Notes under the pieces: model-generated
What the model was told of the DNA's origin: nothing
What the model saw: the letters and a program-made list of their open reading frames with translations, nothing else
The model's database searches: none
Assembly: GCA_019419955.1 (NCBI GenBank)
Contig: JAHZIB010000023.1
Coordinates: forward strand, 1 to 18,087
Length of the DNA stretch: 18,087 nucleotides
Direction of reading: 5' to 3'
DNA from: Clostridiales bacterium
GTDB taxonomy: Bacteria > Bacillota > Clostridia > TANB77 > CAG-508
In this document: piece after piece, positions 1 through 6,488 of the stretch
Position numbering within the stretch: position 1 is the first letter of the stretch
Layout: the number at the start of each line of letters is the position of its first letter
Translations under genes and position numbers: made by a program

Positions 1-71
1 TTTCTTAAAATTTCCTTTCTATTTCTTCCCCAGATTATTTAACTCATATGAAAAAAAGTCATTGTCAAAAT

Positions 72-132
72 TGTAGGTTTGTCAAACATATGTCACACTC
101 TTTTAGAGCTGTCTATATTTGACAAACCTACA
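72..132. repeat. 15-bp perfect inverted repeat upstream of a surface-protein promoter
   Basis: Bases 72-86 (core gtaggtttgtcaaa) are exactly complementary to 118-132, with a 31-base spacer. The half-site ttgtcaaa also occurs directly repeated at 62-69, and catatg occurs at 46-51 and 87-92. No T-run follows on either strand, so it does not look like a terminator. It ends 19 bases before the -35 box of the next gene, a position that suits an operator or activator site. The regulatory role is inference. Confidence 0.6.
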
Positions 133-150
133 TAAAAAATTAAAAAAGTG

Positions 151-179
151 TTGAAATATTTTTTTTCTTGTGATAAAAT
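151..179 (+). promoter_or_regulatory. Sigma-A-type promoter for the NPQTG surface protein
   Basis: The -35 is TTGAAA (151-156) and the -10 is TAAAAT (174-179), separated by 17 bases, with TG one base before the -10 (extended -10). The predicted start near 186 gives a leader of about 30 bases carrying the ribosome binding site. Confidence 0.75.
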
Positions 180-215
180 GACGATAAATTTAAACAAAAG
201 AGGGGAGGTGAAAGG

Positions 216-1418
216 ATGAATAGAACATTTAAAATAGCTTTACTTTTTGCTATTGTACTTCTAGCTTTACTTTTAGTTCCAGAAATAAGCAATGCTGCAA
301 CAATAAATGTTCCAGATGACAACGACAATCTATTTGAAGCTGTTAAAGGAGCATCTGATGGCGATGAAATAGTTTTAACAGATAATGTAGAATTAACACA
401 AGTTATGGAAATATATAAAGACATTACAATAAAAGGTAATGGGAATACAATAACTGCAGCTGAAGGTATGTTGGGTGGAGAGTCAAGCCCAAGTAGTAAC
501 TTTAGTATGGTTACAGCTATGCCTGGTGCTGATGTTGTTTTAGAAAACGTTGTTTTAGAGAAAAGTCCTAAATATGGTGTCCAAGTGTTTAATGGTGGTC
601 GTGTTACTTTAGATGGAGTAACAGTAAAAAATTGTGCATTTGGAGGTATCCTAGTTAATGCAGGTACTATTGAAATAGTAGATTTAGCATTAGAAGCAAA
701 TGGAGCAGATAATGCTAATGGTATTGAAATTTCTAAAGGTAAGTCAATAGCTGATTCAGAAAATGTACCAAGCGTAATAATGAATGGTACTTTAACTGCA
801 ACAAACCAAACTAATGTAGTTAGAATAGCTGATGATGCAAATGATGCTACAACAGAAGTTGCATTTGAAAATACTGACAATACAACAAATAAAATATTAT
901 TAAATGATAAAACATTAGTTGTAACTGATGAGAACAATAATATTTTATATACAAGTGAAATAAAAGAAGGCGTTCAAACTTCAGGAGACAATTATGTAGC
1001 AAATTATATAGTGACTTTATATTTTAATGAAACTGATGAAATAATTACATTTAAAGTTTCAGAAGGAACAATTTTAACAGCAACTGAAATAGAGAATAAA
1101 ATAGATTTACTAGAAATGGGGCTAAAGGGATATAAAATTGATGGATTATATGCTGATGAAAAATTTGAAGAAGAATTTAATTTTGAACAAGCTATATCTA
1201 ACAATACAGCAATTTATGTGAAACTTGCAAAAGTTGCTGAGAAACCAGAAAACCCAACAGACAAACCAAGTACAGAAGAACCAGTACAAGGTGGCAATAA
1301 TTCTGAGGAAGAAATAGAGAACCCACAAACAGGTGATAATCTATTTGCATACATAGTTACAGGTGTTATAGCAATAGTTGCTTTAGGTGTAGTACTTAAA
1401 ATAAAAAAATTTAACTAA
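216..1418 (+). CDS. Sortase-anchored surface protein: beta-helix plus InlB B-repeat-like domain, NPQTG signal
   Basis: This is a secreted, probably wall-linked protein of 400 residues whose ligand is unknown. Residues 1-27 form a signal peptide (hydrophobic 7-21, likely cut after ISNA). Residues about 29-205 have the short turns typical of pectate-lyase-like right-handed beta-helices (DNDNLFEAV, ITIKGNG, GVQVFNGGRVTLDG). Residues about 262-338 resemble the Listeria-Bacteroides/InlB B-repeat fold (GYKIDGLYADEKF, then FNFEQAISNNTAIYVKL). A Pro/Glu-rich linker (343-367) leads to NPQTG (369-373), a hydrophobic span and the basic tail KIKKFN, which is a complete cell-wall sorting signal. NPQTG is close to the NPQTN/NPKTG signals known for class B sortases, and such a sortase lies at 17073. 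The start has a strong site (ggggaggtg, 202-210). Upstream lie its own promoter and an inverted repeat. It is not an obvious enzyme, because no catalytic residues of a polysaccharide lyase are recognisable. Confidence 0.85.
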   Translation: MNRTFKIALLFAIVLLALLLVPEISNAATINVPDDNDNLFEAVKGASDGDEIVLTDNVELTQVMEIYKDITIKGNGNTITAAEGMLGGESSPSSNFSMVTAMPGADVVLENVVLEKSPKYGVQVFNGGRVTLDGVTVKNCAFGGILVNAGTIEIVDLALEANGADNANGIEISKGKSIADSENVPSVIMNGTLTATNQTNVVRIADDANDATTEVAFENTDNTTNKILLNDKTLVVTDENNNILYTSEIKEGVQTSGDNYVANYIVTLYFNETDEIITFKVSEGTILTATEIENKIDLLEMGLKGYKIDGLYADEKFEEEFNFEQAISNNTAIYVKLAKVAEKPENPTDKPSTEEPVQGGNNSEEEIENPQTGDNLFAYIVTGVIAIVALGVVLKIKKFN

Positions 1419-1446
1419 TATTAGTTAAACTGTAAAAATATGACGA

Positions 1447-1475
1447 TCCAGCTTTTAATAGAGCTGGACTTTTTT
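1447..1475 (+). terminator. Rho-independent terminator after the NPQTG surface protein
   Basis: The arms tccagct (1447-1453) and agctgga (1462-1468) form a 7-bp stem, followed after one base by a run of six T. It lies 29 bases after the stop codon at 1418. Confidence 0.85.
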
Positions 1476-1524
1476 ATTGTATAGGAAAAACAAGCTTTTT
1501 ACTCGATATTTCAATATTCCTTTC

Positions 1525-1560
1525 TATACAACAAAGTTAGGTTACCTTTGGTTGTGTATA
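1525..1560. other. Bulged 12-bp hairpin in spacer
   Basis: The segments tata-caac-aaag (1525-1536) pair with cttt-gttg-tata (1546-1560), with a 1-base and a 2-base bulge and a 9-base loop. No T-run follows directly. The next structure downstream is a terminator-like hairpin at 1582, so the two could be the body and end of a small transcript, but no promoter is convincing upstream. Confidence 0.45.
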
Positions 1561-1581
1561 TTTGTGTAGCAAAACGCACAT

Positions 1582-1605
1582 GTGGCGAAGCCACTTTTCT
1601 TTTTT
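1582..1605 (+). terminator. Terminator-like hairpin in spacer before the glycosyltransferase
   Basis: GTGGC (1582-1586), a GAA loop and GCCAC (1590-1594) are followed by ttttctttttt. The stem is only 5 bp but GC-rich in a very AT-rich spacer. It may back up the terminator at 1447 or end a small transcript from 1480-1580. Confidence 0.55.
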
Positions 1606-1630
1606 GATAAGAGAAGCTCAAAAATTCTAT

Positions 1631-1659
1631 TTGAAATATCTTCTATTATGCGATATAAT
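1631..1659 (+). promoter_or_regulatory. Sigma-A-type promoter for the glycosyltransferase
   Basis: TTGAAA (1631-1636), a 17-base spacer and a consensus TATAAT (1654-1659). The predicted start near 1666 is about 40 bases before the ATG. Confidence 0.8.
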
Positions 1660-1707
1660 ATTAATTAATCATAATAATGAAAATTTAAGGAAGCGAGATG
1701 AATTTTT

Positions 1708-2682
1708 ATGAATAAAAAGATTAGTATTATAGTACCAATATATAATACTGAAAAATATCTTGAAAAATGTATAAAGAGTATATTAAATCAAAACTATGAA
1801 AATATTGAAATTATATTGATAAATGATGGGTCAACTGATAATAGCTTAAATATATGTAAAAAATATAAAGAACAGGATAATAGAATAGTAGTTATTAACA
1901 AAAAGCATACTGGAGTATCAGAAAGTAGAAATAGAGGTTTAGAAATAGCAAAAGGTGACTATATAGCATTTGTTGATAGTGATGATTATATTGATAGAAG
2001 AATGTTTGAAAAATTAATAGAAGGTGCAGAAAAGTACAATGCAGAGATATCTATGTGTGATATAAATGAAACTAGAGATTCAAATGATATTTTGGGAGAA
2101 TTTAGCGCCGAATATATTCAAATGACTAGAAAACAAGCACTAGAACAACTTTTATATGATAAAAATATAGGCAATTATATGACAGTAAAAATGTTCAAAA
2201 AGGAACTGTTTAACCAAGTGAAATTTCCTATAAATAAAATGTATGAAGATATAAGCACAGCATATAAATTATTTGGTAAAGCGAATAAGTTAGTATATAT
2301 TCCTGTTAAATTTTATAATTATTATCAAAGACCGGATAGTATAGTAAATAACATAACGAATAATAGCATTCAAGATTACTTACAAGCAATATTTGATAGA
2401 TATTATGACTTAAAAAGATATAAAGAATTAACACTATATAATGTTTATTCAATAGTCAATGTTGTAATAAAATTAGGAGCTTGGTGTATAGAAATAAAAG
2501 ATTATAAATTGTTTAACACGAAAATATGTGAGGCTTATTATAAAATGCAAAAGGAAATTGAGTTGATTAATGAAATTGAAATTGTAAAAATAATGACTAA
2601 TTTTGAAAAAGCAAGTTTTTATCTAATGAAGCTGGATATGAAGTATTTTAGAAATTTCCTTGAATATAGAATACATGTTTAA
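1708..2682 (+). CDS. Glycosyltransferase family 2 (GT-A fold)
   Basis: This cytoplasmic or membrane-associated sugar transferase probably builds a cell-surface polysaccharide; donor and acceptor cannot be read from sequence. The N-terminal 100 residues carry the hallmarks of the family: SIIVPIYNTEKYL (6-18), NDGSTDNS with nucleotide-binding Asp40 (39-46), RNRGLEIAKGDY (74-85) and the DSDD metal-binding motif (90-93). A later YQRPDSIVNN resembles the acceptor-side motif common in capsule GT2 enzymes. There is no clear membrane span. Its 324 residues are normal for the family. It has its own promoter and stands alone, not inside a polysaccharide locus. The nearest purine-rich site (aaggaag, 1688-1693) is about 15 bases from the ATG, longer than usual. 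An out-of-frame ATG at 1698 opens a five-codon frame over the start and could dampen initiation. Confidence 0.88.
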   Translation: MNKKISIIVPIYNTEKYLEKCIKSILNQNYENIEIILINDGSTDNSLNICKKYKEQDNRIVVINKKHTGVSESRNRGLEIAKGDYIAFVDSDDYIDRRMFEKLIEGAEKYNAEISMCDINETRDSNDILGEFSAEYIQMTRKQALEQLLYDKNIGNYMTVKMFKKELFNQVKFPINKMYEDISTAYKLFGKANKLVYIPVKFYNYYQRPDSIVNNITNNSIQDYLQAIFDRYYDLKRYKELTLYNVYSIVNVVIKLGAWCIEIKDYKLFNTKICEAYYKMQKEIELINEIEIVKIMTNFEKASFYLMKLDMKYFRNFLEYRIHV

Positions 2683-2718
2683 TAGTGGGGACGAATGAGA
2701 TAAATAGAATGATAAAGG

Positions 2719-2868
2719 CATTTTGCAAAGTTATTATCTGGAGCAACGGCGAAATATGTCCTTGCTTTACTCGGACGGTTCAAGATAGCCCAACTATGTT
2801 GTATACGGAAAAATTATTAAAGATAATGAAATATCAAGAAAAGAATCGATTTTTCATATACAATAAAA
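2719..2868 (+). repeat. Structured intergenic repeat R1, copy a
   Basis: It begins 36 bases after the glycosyltransferase stop and matches 13103-13253 in the same orientation. Shared blocks are an identical 18-mer tggagcaacggcgaaata (2739-2756), gctttactcggac (2764-2776, one mismatch), tatacggaaaaat (2802-2814) and tcgatttttcat (2846-2857). Two stems can form: attttgc (2720-2726) with gcgaaat (2749-2755), and ttgtata/gaaaaat (2799-2814) with atttttc/tatacaa (2849-2863). An open frame crosses it but is not a gene. The function is unknown; a 3'-UTR element, small RNA or miniature mobile element are all possible. Confidence 0.75.
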
Positions 2869-2870
2869 AA

Positions 2871-2947
2871 TGGTGGGCCAGGAGGGATTCGAACCCCCGA
2901 CCCCACGCTTAGAAGGCGTGTGCTCTATCCAACTGAGCTACTGACCC
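2871..2947 (-). tRNA. tRNA-Arg (anticodon TCT), CCA encoded
   Basis: On the minus strand the gene reads from GGGTCAG (2947 downward) to CTGGCCC-A-CCA (ending at 2871). The acceptor stem pairs fully with one G-U. The D-arm (agctcagttgg), the anticodon loop cttctaa with TCT, and the T-arm ggttcgaatcc are all present. It decodes AGA, the main Arg codon expected in such an AT-rich genome. A run of six U follows CCA directly, so termination may occur close to the 3' end. Confidence 0.97.
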
Positions 2948-2964
2948 AAAAACATACAATTAAT

Positions 2965-2993
2965 ATAATAACACCATTTTTATTAAAAGTCAA
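2965..2993 (-). promoter_or_regulatory. Promoter of tRNA-Arg
   Basis: On the minus strand, TTGACT (2988-2993) and TATTAT (2965-2970) are 17 bases apart, giving a start about 10 bases before the mature tRNA 5' end. Confidence 0.8.
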
Positions 2994-3120
2994 TATAAAC
3001 TTGTCAAAAAATTAAAAATAATAAAAAAACAAAAGTTGTAGTATAATAGTTTTGAAAATAAGAGGAATAAAATGTACTAATTTAAAAATAATAATATACA
3101 AAGAATAAAAAGGAGTATAT

Positions 3121-3828
3121 ATGGAAAATGAAAAGAAGTTAACAATCGAACACTATTTTTGGTATTTTGTTATTTTTAGTGTCCTAGGTTTAGTAATAGA
3201 GACACTATATTGCTATGTCAGTACAGGAGTGTTAGAAAGCAGAAAAGGTCTTATTTGGGGACCGTTGTGTCCAGTTTATGGAGTGTGCGGAACTTTTTTG
3301 ATTTTTATGTTATATAAGCTTAAATGTAGAAGTACACTTGGGATATTTGTAGCAGGATTTATACTTGGATCAATCTCAGAGTATTTTTTAAGTTACGCTT
3401 TAGAAGCACTCTATGGTACAAGGTTTTGGAATTATGAATATTTGAATCTAAACATAAATGGAAGAATAAGCTTACTTTTTTCACTGTATTGGGGGATTTT
3501 ATCAATATTAATAATGAAAGTAGCAAAGCCTTTTATAGATAAATTTATTACGAGAATGAATCCTAAAACAAAAACTGCTTGGGAGATAGGTATATTTATA
3601 TTCTTATGTATTGATTGTATAGTAACAATATGGGGAATTCAAACATATCAAAATCGAGTACTATATAATAAATCGGCCGAGGAAATTAAGGGCCCATTAT
3701 CTAGAATAAGAGCAAGCATAGAAGATAATTATTTTACAAACGAGAGGATGTCTAGAAATTTTCCTAATCTTAGAGTAAAGAATGAAAAAGGAGAGGAGGT
3801 TTGGATTAAAACTCTTTTAGAAGATTAA
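3121..3828 (+). CDS. PF06541-type integral membrane protein (putative ABC-transporter type IV, CmpB-like)
   Basis: This 235-residue membrane protein has about five hydrophobic spans (roughly 12-33, 49-66, 73-92, 113-135 and 155-173) and a hydrophilic C-terminal tail. The motifs VIETLYCY (25-32), GLIWGPLCPVYG (43-54) and FWNYEYLNLNINGRISL (102-118) match the conserved signature of PF06541. The family is common in Clostridia and has no established substrate; the ABC label rests on family naming, and no ATPase gene is adjacent. The start has aaaaagg-ag (3107-3115) at good spacing. A TATAAT sits at 3042-3047 but lacks a clear -35. Its last 12 bases overlap the end of the converging gene at 3817, and no terminator lies between them. 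Confidence 0.82.
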   Translation: MENEKKLTIEHYFWYFVIFSVLGLVIETLYCYVSTGVLESRKGLIWGPLCPVYGVCGTFLIFMLYKLKCRSTLGIFVAGFILGSISEYFLSYALEALYGTRFWNYEYLNLNINGRISLLFSLYWGILSILIMKVAKPFIDKFITRMNPKTKTAWEIGIFIFLCIDCIVTIWGIQTYQNRVLYNKSAEEIKGPLSRIRASIEDNYFTNERMSRNFPNLRVKNEKGEEVWIKTLLED

Positions 3829-4422
3829 TCCAACCAGACCGAAGATTAGAAAGAGTACTCCAGAAAACTTTTTCATTTTTTCTTCAGAAATATATTTGTT
3901 TAGAAATTTACCACAAACAATAGCGAGAGAGTCACTAATTATCATACCTAAAATTGCACCAACTACAAGCATTACTTTATAGTCAGGATATTGGATACCG
4001 AAACCAAGAGATGCTAAAAAGGTTTTATCACCCAATTCACCTACTAAAATTGTTAAAGCTATTATTAAGGTATAGCTTAATTTTAAACTTGATATTTTTT
4101 CTAAAATAGAAGCTTTCCCATTTGAATTAGAGGTTAGCTTTTCTTTTTTTGGTAATAGTGAGAGGATACCAATTAAAATAAACGACAAGTATGTAAAAAA
4201 TTTAATTAATGATAGTAAAGCTTGGTCTTCTAAAACTCCAATTTGACTTCCAAATATTATAGCAATTCCGTGACTAAAAAATGAACCTATAGCAATTCCT
4301 AAAATTATTTTTTTTGTTTTTACCGTTCCGGAAAAAGAGAGTACAAGCAATTGTGTTTTATCACCGAGTTCTGCTATAAAAACCATAATAAAGGAAATGA
4401 AAAGCGGATAAAGTTGTTCCAT
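3817..4422 (-). CDS. GDT1/TMEM165 (UPF0016)-family cation exporter, likely Mn2+
   Basis: This membrane transporter belongs to a family whose bacterial members export Mn2+, with Ca2+/Mn2+ exchange in eukaryotes; the substrate here is inferred from the family. The two signature motifs E-x-G-D-K-T occur at residues 18-23 (ELGDKT) and 129-134 (ELGDKT), each in the first helix of a three-helix repeat, which gives the typical inverted two-fold layout. The length of 201 residues is normal. The ATG is preceded by a strong AGGAGG (complement of 4427-4432). I looked for a yybP-ykoY manganese riboswitch in the leader and found no recognisable one. It converges on, and overlaps by 12 bases, the PF06541 gene. 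Confidence 0.9.
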   Translation of the reverse strand: MEQLYPLFISFIMVFIAELGDKTQLLVLSFSGTVKTKKIILGIAIGSFFSHGIAIIFGSQIGVLEDQALLSLIKFFTYLSFILIGILSLLPKKEKLTSNSNGKASILEKISSLKLSYTLIIALTILVGELGDKTFLASLGFGIQYPDYKVMLVVGAILGMIISDSLAIVCGKFLNKYISEEKMKKFSGVLFLIFGLVGLIF

Positions 4423-4485
4423 AAATACCTCCTATTAACCAATATATTAAGTAAAAAGAAAAGTATTACTGTAAAAAATATATAA

Positions 4486-4514
4486 GTTTTATTAGGGTTT
4501 GCGAGATACTACAA
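4486..4514 (-). promoter_or_regulatory. Possible promoter of the GDT1-family exporter
   Basis: On the minus strand, TTGTAG (4509-4514) and TAAAAC (4486-4491) are 17 bases apart. This gives a leader of about 57 bases. The match is moderate. Confidence 0.45.
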
Positions 4515-4562
4515 ATGTTTTGATATAAATTAGTTGTTTCCTAAATAATTAATAAATAGTGA

Positions 4563-4662
4563 TGCTTTTAGCTTCTTCAAATGCACTTACAAAAAAATTG
4601 TTCCTTTGAATGCTGTGCGGTACTGCGAAATGTGAAAGTTATGTGAAATACCTTGCATAATT
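4563..4662 (+). repeat. Dispersed intergenic repeat R2, copy a
   Basis: The 21 bases at 4613-4633 are identical to 11501-11521 (core gtgcggtactgcgaaatg). Weaker matches flank it: tgctttta at 4563 and 11443, ttgttcc/attattcc before the core, and cttgc(a/t)taatt at 4652-4662 and 11538-11548. The last 11 bases of the core occur inverted at 13103-13113, at the start of R1 copy b. The right end overlaps the -35 box of the following ABC operon. With flanks, it fills most of the 304-base spacer between divergent genes. Confidence 0.65.
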
Positions 4663-4681
4663 ATGGAAAAGATGATAATAT
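4653..4681 (+). promoter_or_regulatory. Promoter of the Gld-type ABC operon
   Basis: TTGCAT (4653-4658), a 17-base spacer and TAATAT (4676-4681) with TG one base before the -10. The predicted start near 4688 gives a 39-base leader. Confidence 0.65.
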
Positions 4682-4726
4682 ATGAGCGTAAAATACATAC
4701 GGAAATAAGGATTGGAGGAAATTAAA

Positions 4727-5788
4727 GTGATAAAAGTACAGAATGTCACAAAAAAGTATGGAACTACCATAGCTGTTGATAACATTAGTTTTACTGTTAA
4801 TGATGGCGAAGTGGTAGGATTTTTAGGCCCTAATGGAGCAGGAAAGAGTACAACAATGAACATGATTACAGGCTTTATTGAACCTACTAAAGGTCAAGTA
4901 ATAATTAATGGGGTTGATATTTCTAAAAGACCAAGAAAGGCAAAAAAAGAAATTGGTTATATGCCAGAGAATGTACCATTATATTATGAGCTAACAGCTA
5001 GAGAATTTCTTTCTTATATGGCAGAATTAAAATTGGTAAAAAAGAGTGAAAGAAAACAGCAAGTGGAAGAGGTTTTAAAAGAAATGGGCTTGGAGGATGT
5101 TAAAAATAAGCTCATTAGGAATTTATCAAGGGGATACAAACAAAGAGTAAGCCTTGGTGGAGCCTTAATCGGAGATCCAGATGTAATTATACTTGATGAA
5201 CCAACGGTAGGTTTGGACCCCAAGCAGATAACTGAAATACGTAACTTAATAAAAAAATTAGGAAAAAAACATACAGTTATTTTAAGTACACATATTCTAT
5301 CGGAGGTTAGTCAAATTTGTGAAAAAGTTATTATTATAAATAAGGGAAAAATAGTTGCTATAGATACGCCAGAAAACTTGGAAAAGACGACAAAAGAGCA
5401 AAATGGTATTTCTGTAACAGTAGAAGACCCAAAGAATAATATGAAAAAATTGAAGGAAAGAATAAAAGAAATAGAGAATATTGAATTATTGAAAGATAAT
5501 GAAGATGGAACAAAACAGTATATTATAACAACATCATCTGATATAGATTTGAGAAAAAAATTATTTGAAGTATTACCAAAAGAAGAAATTGTGATATTTG
5601 AATTAAAGAAAACAGAGAATACACTAGAAGATGCATTTATTAAATTAATAGACACTACAAAGCAAGAAACTTTAGATGGCGAAGGGACAATGCAGCATAA
5701 GCCTAACAAAGAAAACAAAACTAGAACAGAAAAGAAAAACAAAGAAAGTAAAGAAAAAAAACAAGGTAAAAAGGAGGAGAAAAAATAA
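4727..5788 (+). CDS. ABC transporter ATP-binding protein, GldA-like
   Basis: This cytoplasmic ATPase powers the membrane complex encoded by the next two genes. In order it has Walker A GPNGAGKST (34-42), signature LSRGYKQRV (133-141), Walker B VIILDEPT (153-160) and switch His189 (STH). A C-terminal regulatory domain (about 225-310) and a Lys/Glu-rich tail (328-353) follow. I chose GTG 4727 because GGAGG (4714-4718) lies 8 bases upstream; the longer frame from TTG 4712 would place its start before that site. The length is 353 residues, longer than a bare ATPase because of the charged tail. The stop overlaps the next ATG by one base (TAATG), so translation is probably coupled. GldA is the family name from gliding bacteria; gliding is not implied here. 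Confidence 0.9.
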   Translation: MIKVQNVTKKYGTTIAVDNISFTVNDGEVVGFLGPNGAGKSTTMNMITGFIEPTKGQVIINGVDISKRPRKAKKEIGYMPENVPLYYELTAREFLSYMAELKLVKKSERKQQVEEVLKEMGLEDVKNKLIRNLSRGYKQRVSLGGALIGDPDVIILDEPTVGLDPKQITEIRNLIKKLGKKHTVILSTHILSEVSQICEKVIIINKGKIVAIDTPENLEKTTKEQNGISVTVEDPKNNMKKLKERIKEIENIELLKDNEDGTKQYIITTSSDIDLRKKLFEVLPKEEIVIFELKKTENTLEDAFIKLIDTTKQETLDGEGTMQHKPNKENKTRTEKKNKESKEKKQGKKEEKK

Positions 5789-6471
5789 TGTGGGCAATTT
5801 ATAAAAAGGAACTAAAAACATATTTCTTATCTCCAATAGGATATATAGCTATAGGTATTTTCATGCTTATGTTTAGCATATTCTTTTACTTAACAACAAT
5901 AGCTTATGGTTCTGTAGATATGGGAAATTTGTATTATGCTACTGCTAGATACGGATTATTATTAATGATACCGTTACTTACAATGAGAATGTTTTCTGAG
6001 GAGAGGAAAAACGGAACAGAACAATTATTACTTACATCACCAAGAAGTGTTACATCTATTGTAATAGGTAAATTTTTGGCTGCGGTTACAGTAATATTTA
6101 TTACATTATTATTATCAACAATATATTCTATAATAATTAGCTTTTTTGGAACAGTAAATATATCAACAGTAATAGTAACAATGATTGGTTTCTTGCTAGT
6201 AGGTATGGCAGCCATATCAATAGGAACTCTTGCTTCAAGTATAACAGAAAATCAGGTTATAGCGGCAATAATAACAATAATAGTAATGGTAGCACCATGG
6301 TTTTTGGTGGATATTAGTAGTGTATTTTCTAGTATAGACCTAATGGATAAATTTATGAAATTCCCTTATGGTTTAATATCAATTTCTGATACAGTGAGCT
6401 TAATATCAATTACAGCTATGTGTCTACTAATAACAATAGTTTTAATAAAAAGAAGAAAGGCAGTTAAATAG
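5788..6471 (+). CDS. ABC-2-type permease, GldF-like
   Basis: This 227-residue integral membrane subunit has about six helices. It opens with the typical ABC-2 start MWAIYKKELKTYFLSPIGYI. The conserved cytoplasmic stretch MRMFSEERKNGTEQLLLTSP (66-85) is diagnostic of the GldF/NatB-like permease group. It would form the channel with the GldA-like ATPase. Its ribosome binding site aaggagg (5771-5777) lies inside the end of the ATPase gene. The gene for the auxiliary GldG-like protein follows after 17 bases. The substrate is unknown; related ABC-2 systems export polymers, lipids or peptides. Confidence 0.88.
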   Translation: MWAIYKKELKTYFLSPIGYIAIGIFMLMFSIFFYLTTIAYGSVDMGNLYYATARYGLLLMIPLLTMRMFSEERKNGTEQLLLTSPRSVTSIVIGKFLAAVTVIFITLLLSTIYSIIISFFGTVNISTVIVTMIGFLLVGMAAISIGTLASSITENQVIAAIITIIVMVAPWFLVDISSVFSSIDLMDKFMKFPYGLISISDTVSLISITAMCLLITIVLIKRRKAVK

Positions 6472-6488
6472 GAGAGGGGTGAATTTTA

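Noticed and set aside
140..937. Long minus-strand open frame opposite the beta-helix protein
   Set aside because: It is a low-complexity Ser/Ile/Phe-rich shadow of the plus-strand gene, which has signal peptide, domains, anchor and promoter.
2685..2912. 75-codon open frame ending WWARRDSNPRPHA
   Set aside because: It runs through repeat R1 and then antisense through tRNA-Arg; the ARRDSNPRP ending is the well-known false translation of tRNA T-arm DNA.
2871..2947. tRNA-Arg as an integration site
   Set aside because: No integrase gene and no second copy of the tRNA 3' end were seen in the window.
4423..4640. Possible yybP-ykoY manganese riboswitch before the GDT1-family exporter
   Set aside because: I could not find the conserved internal loops or a terminator/anti-terminator arrangement; the region instead holds repeat R2.
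4712..4726. TTG 4712 as start of the ABC ATPase
   Set aside because: The ribosome binding site GGAGG lies inside that extension and is well spaced for GTG 4727, which also gives the normal family N-terminus.
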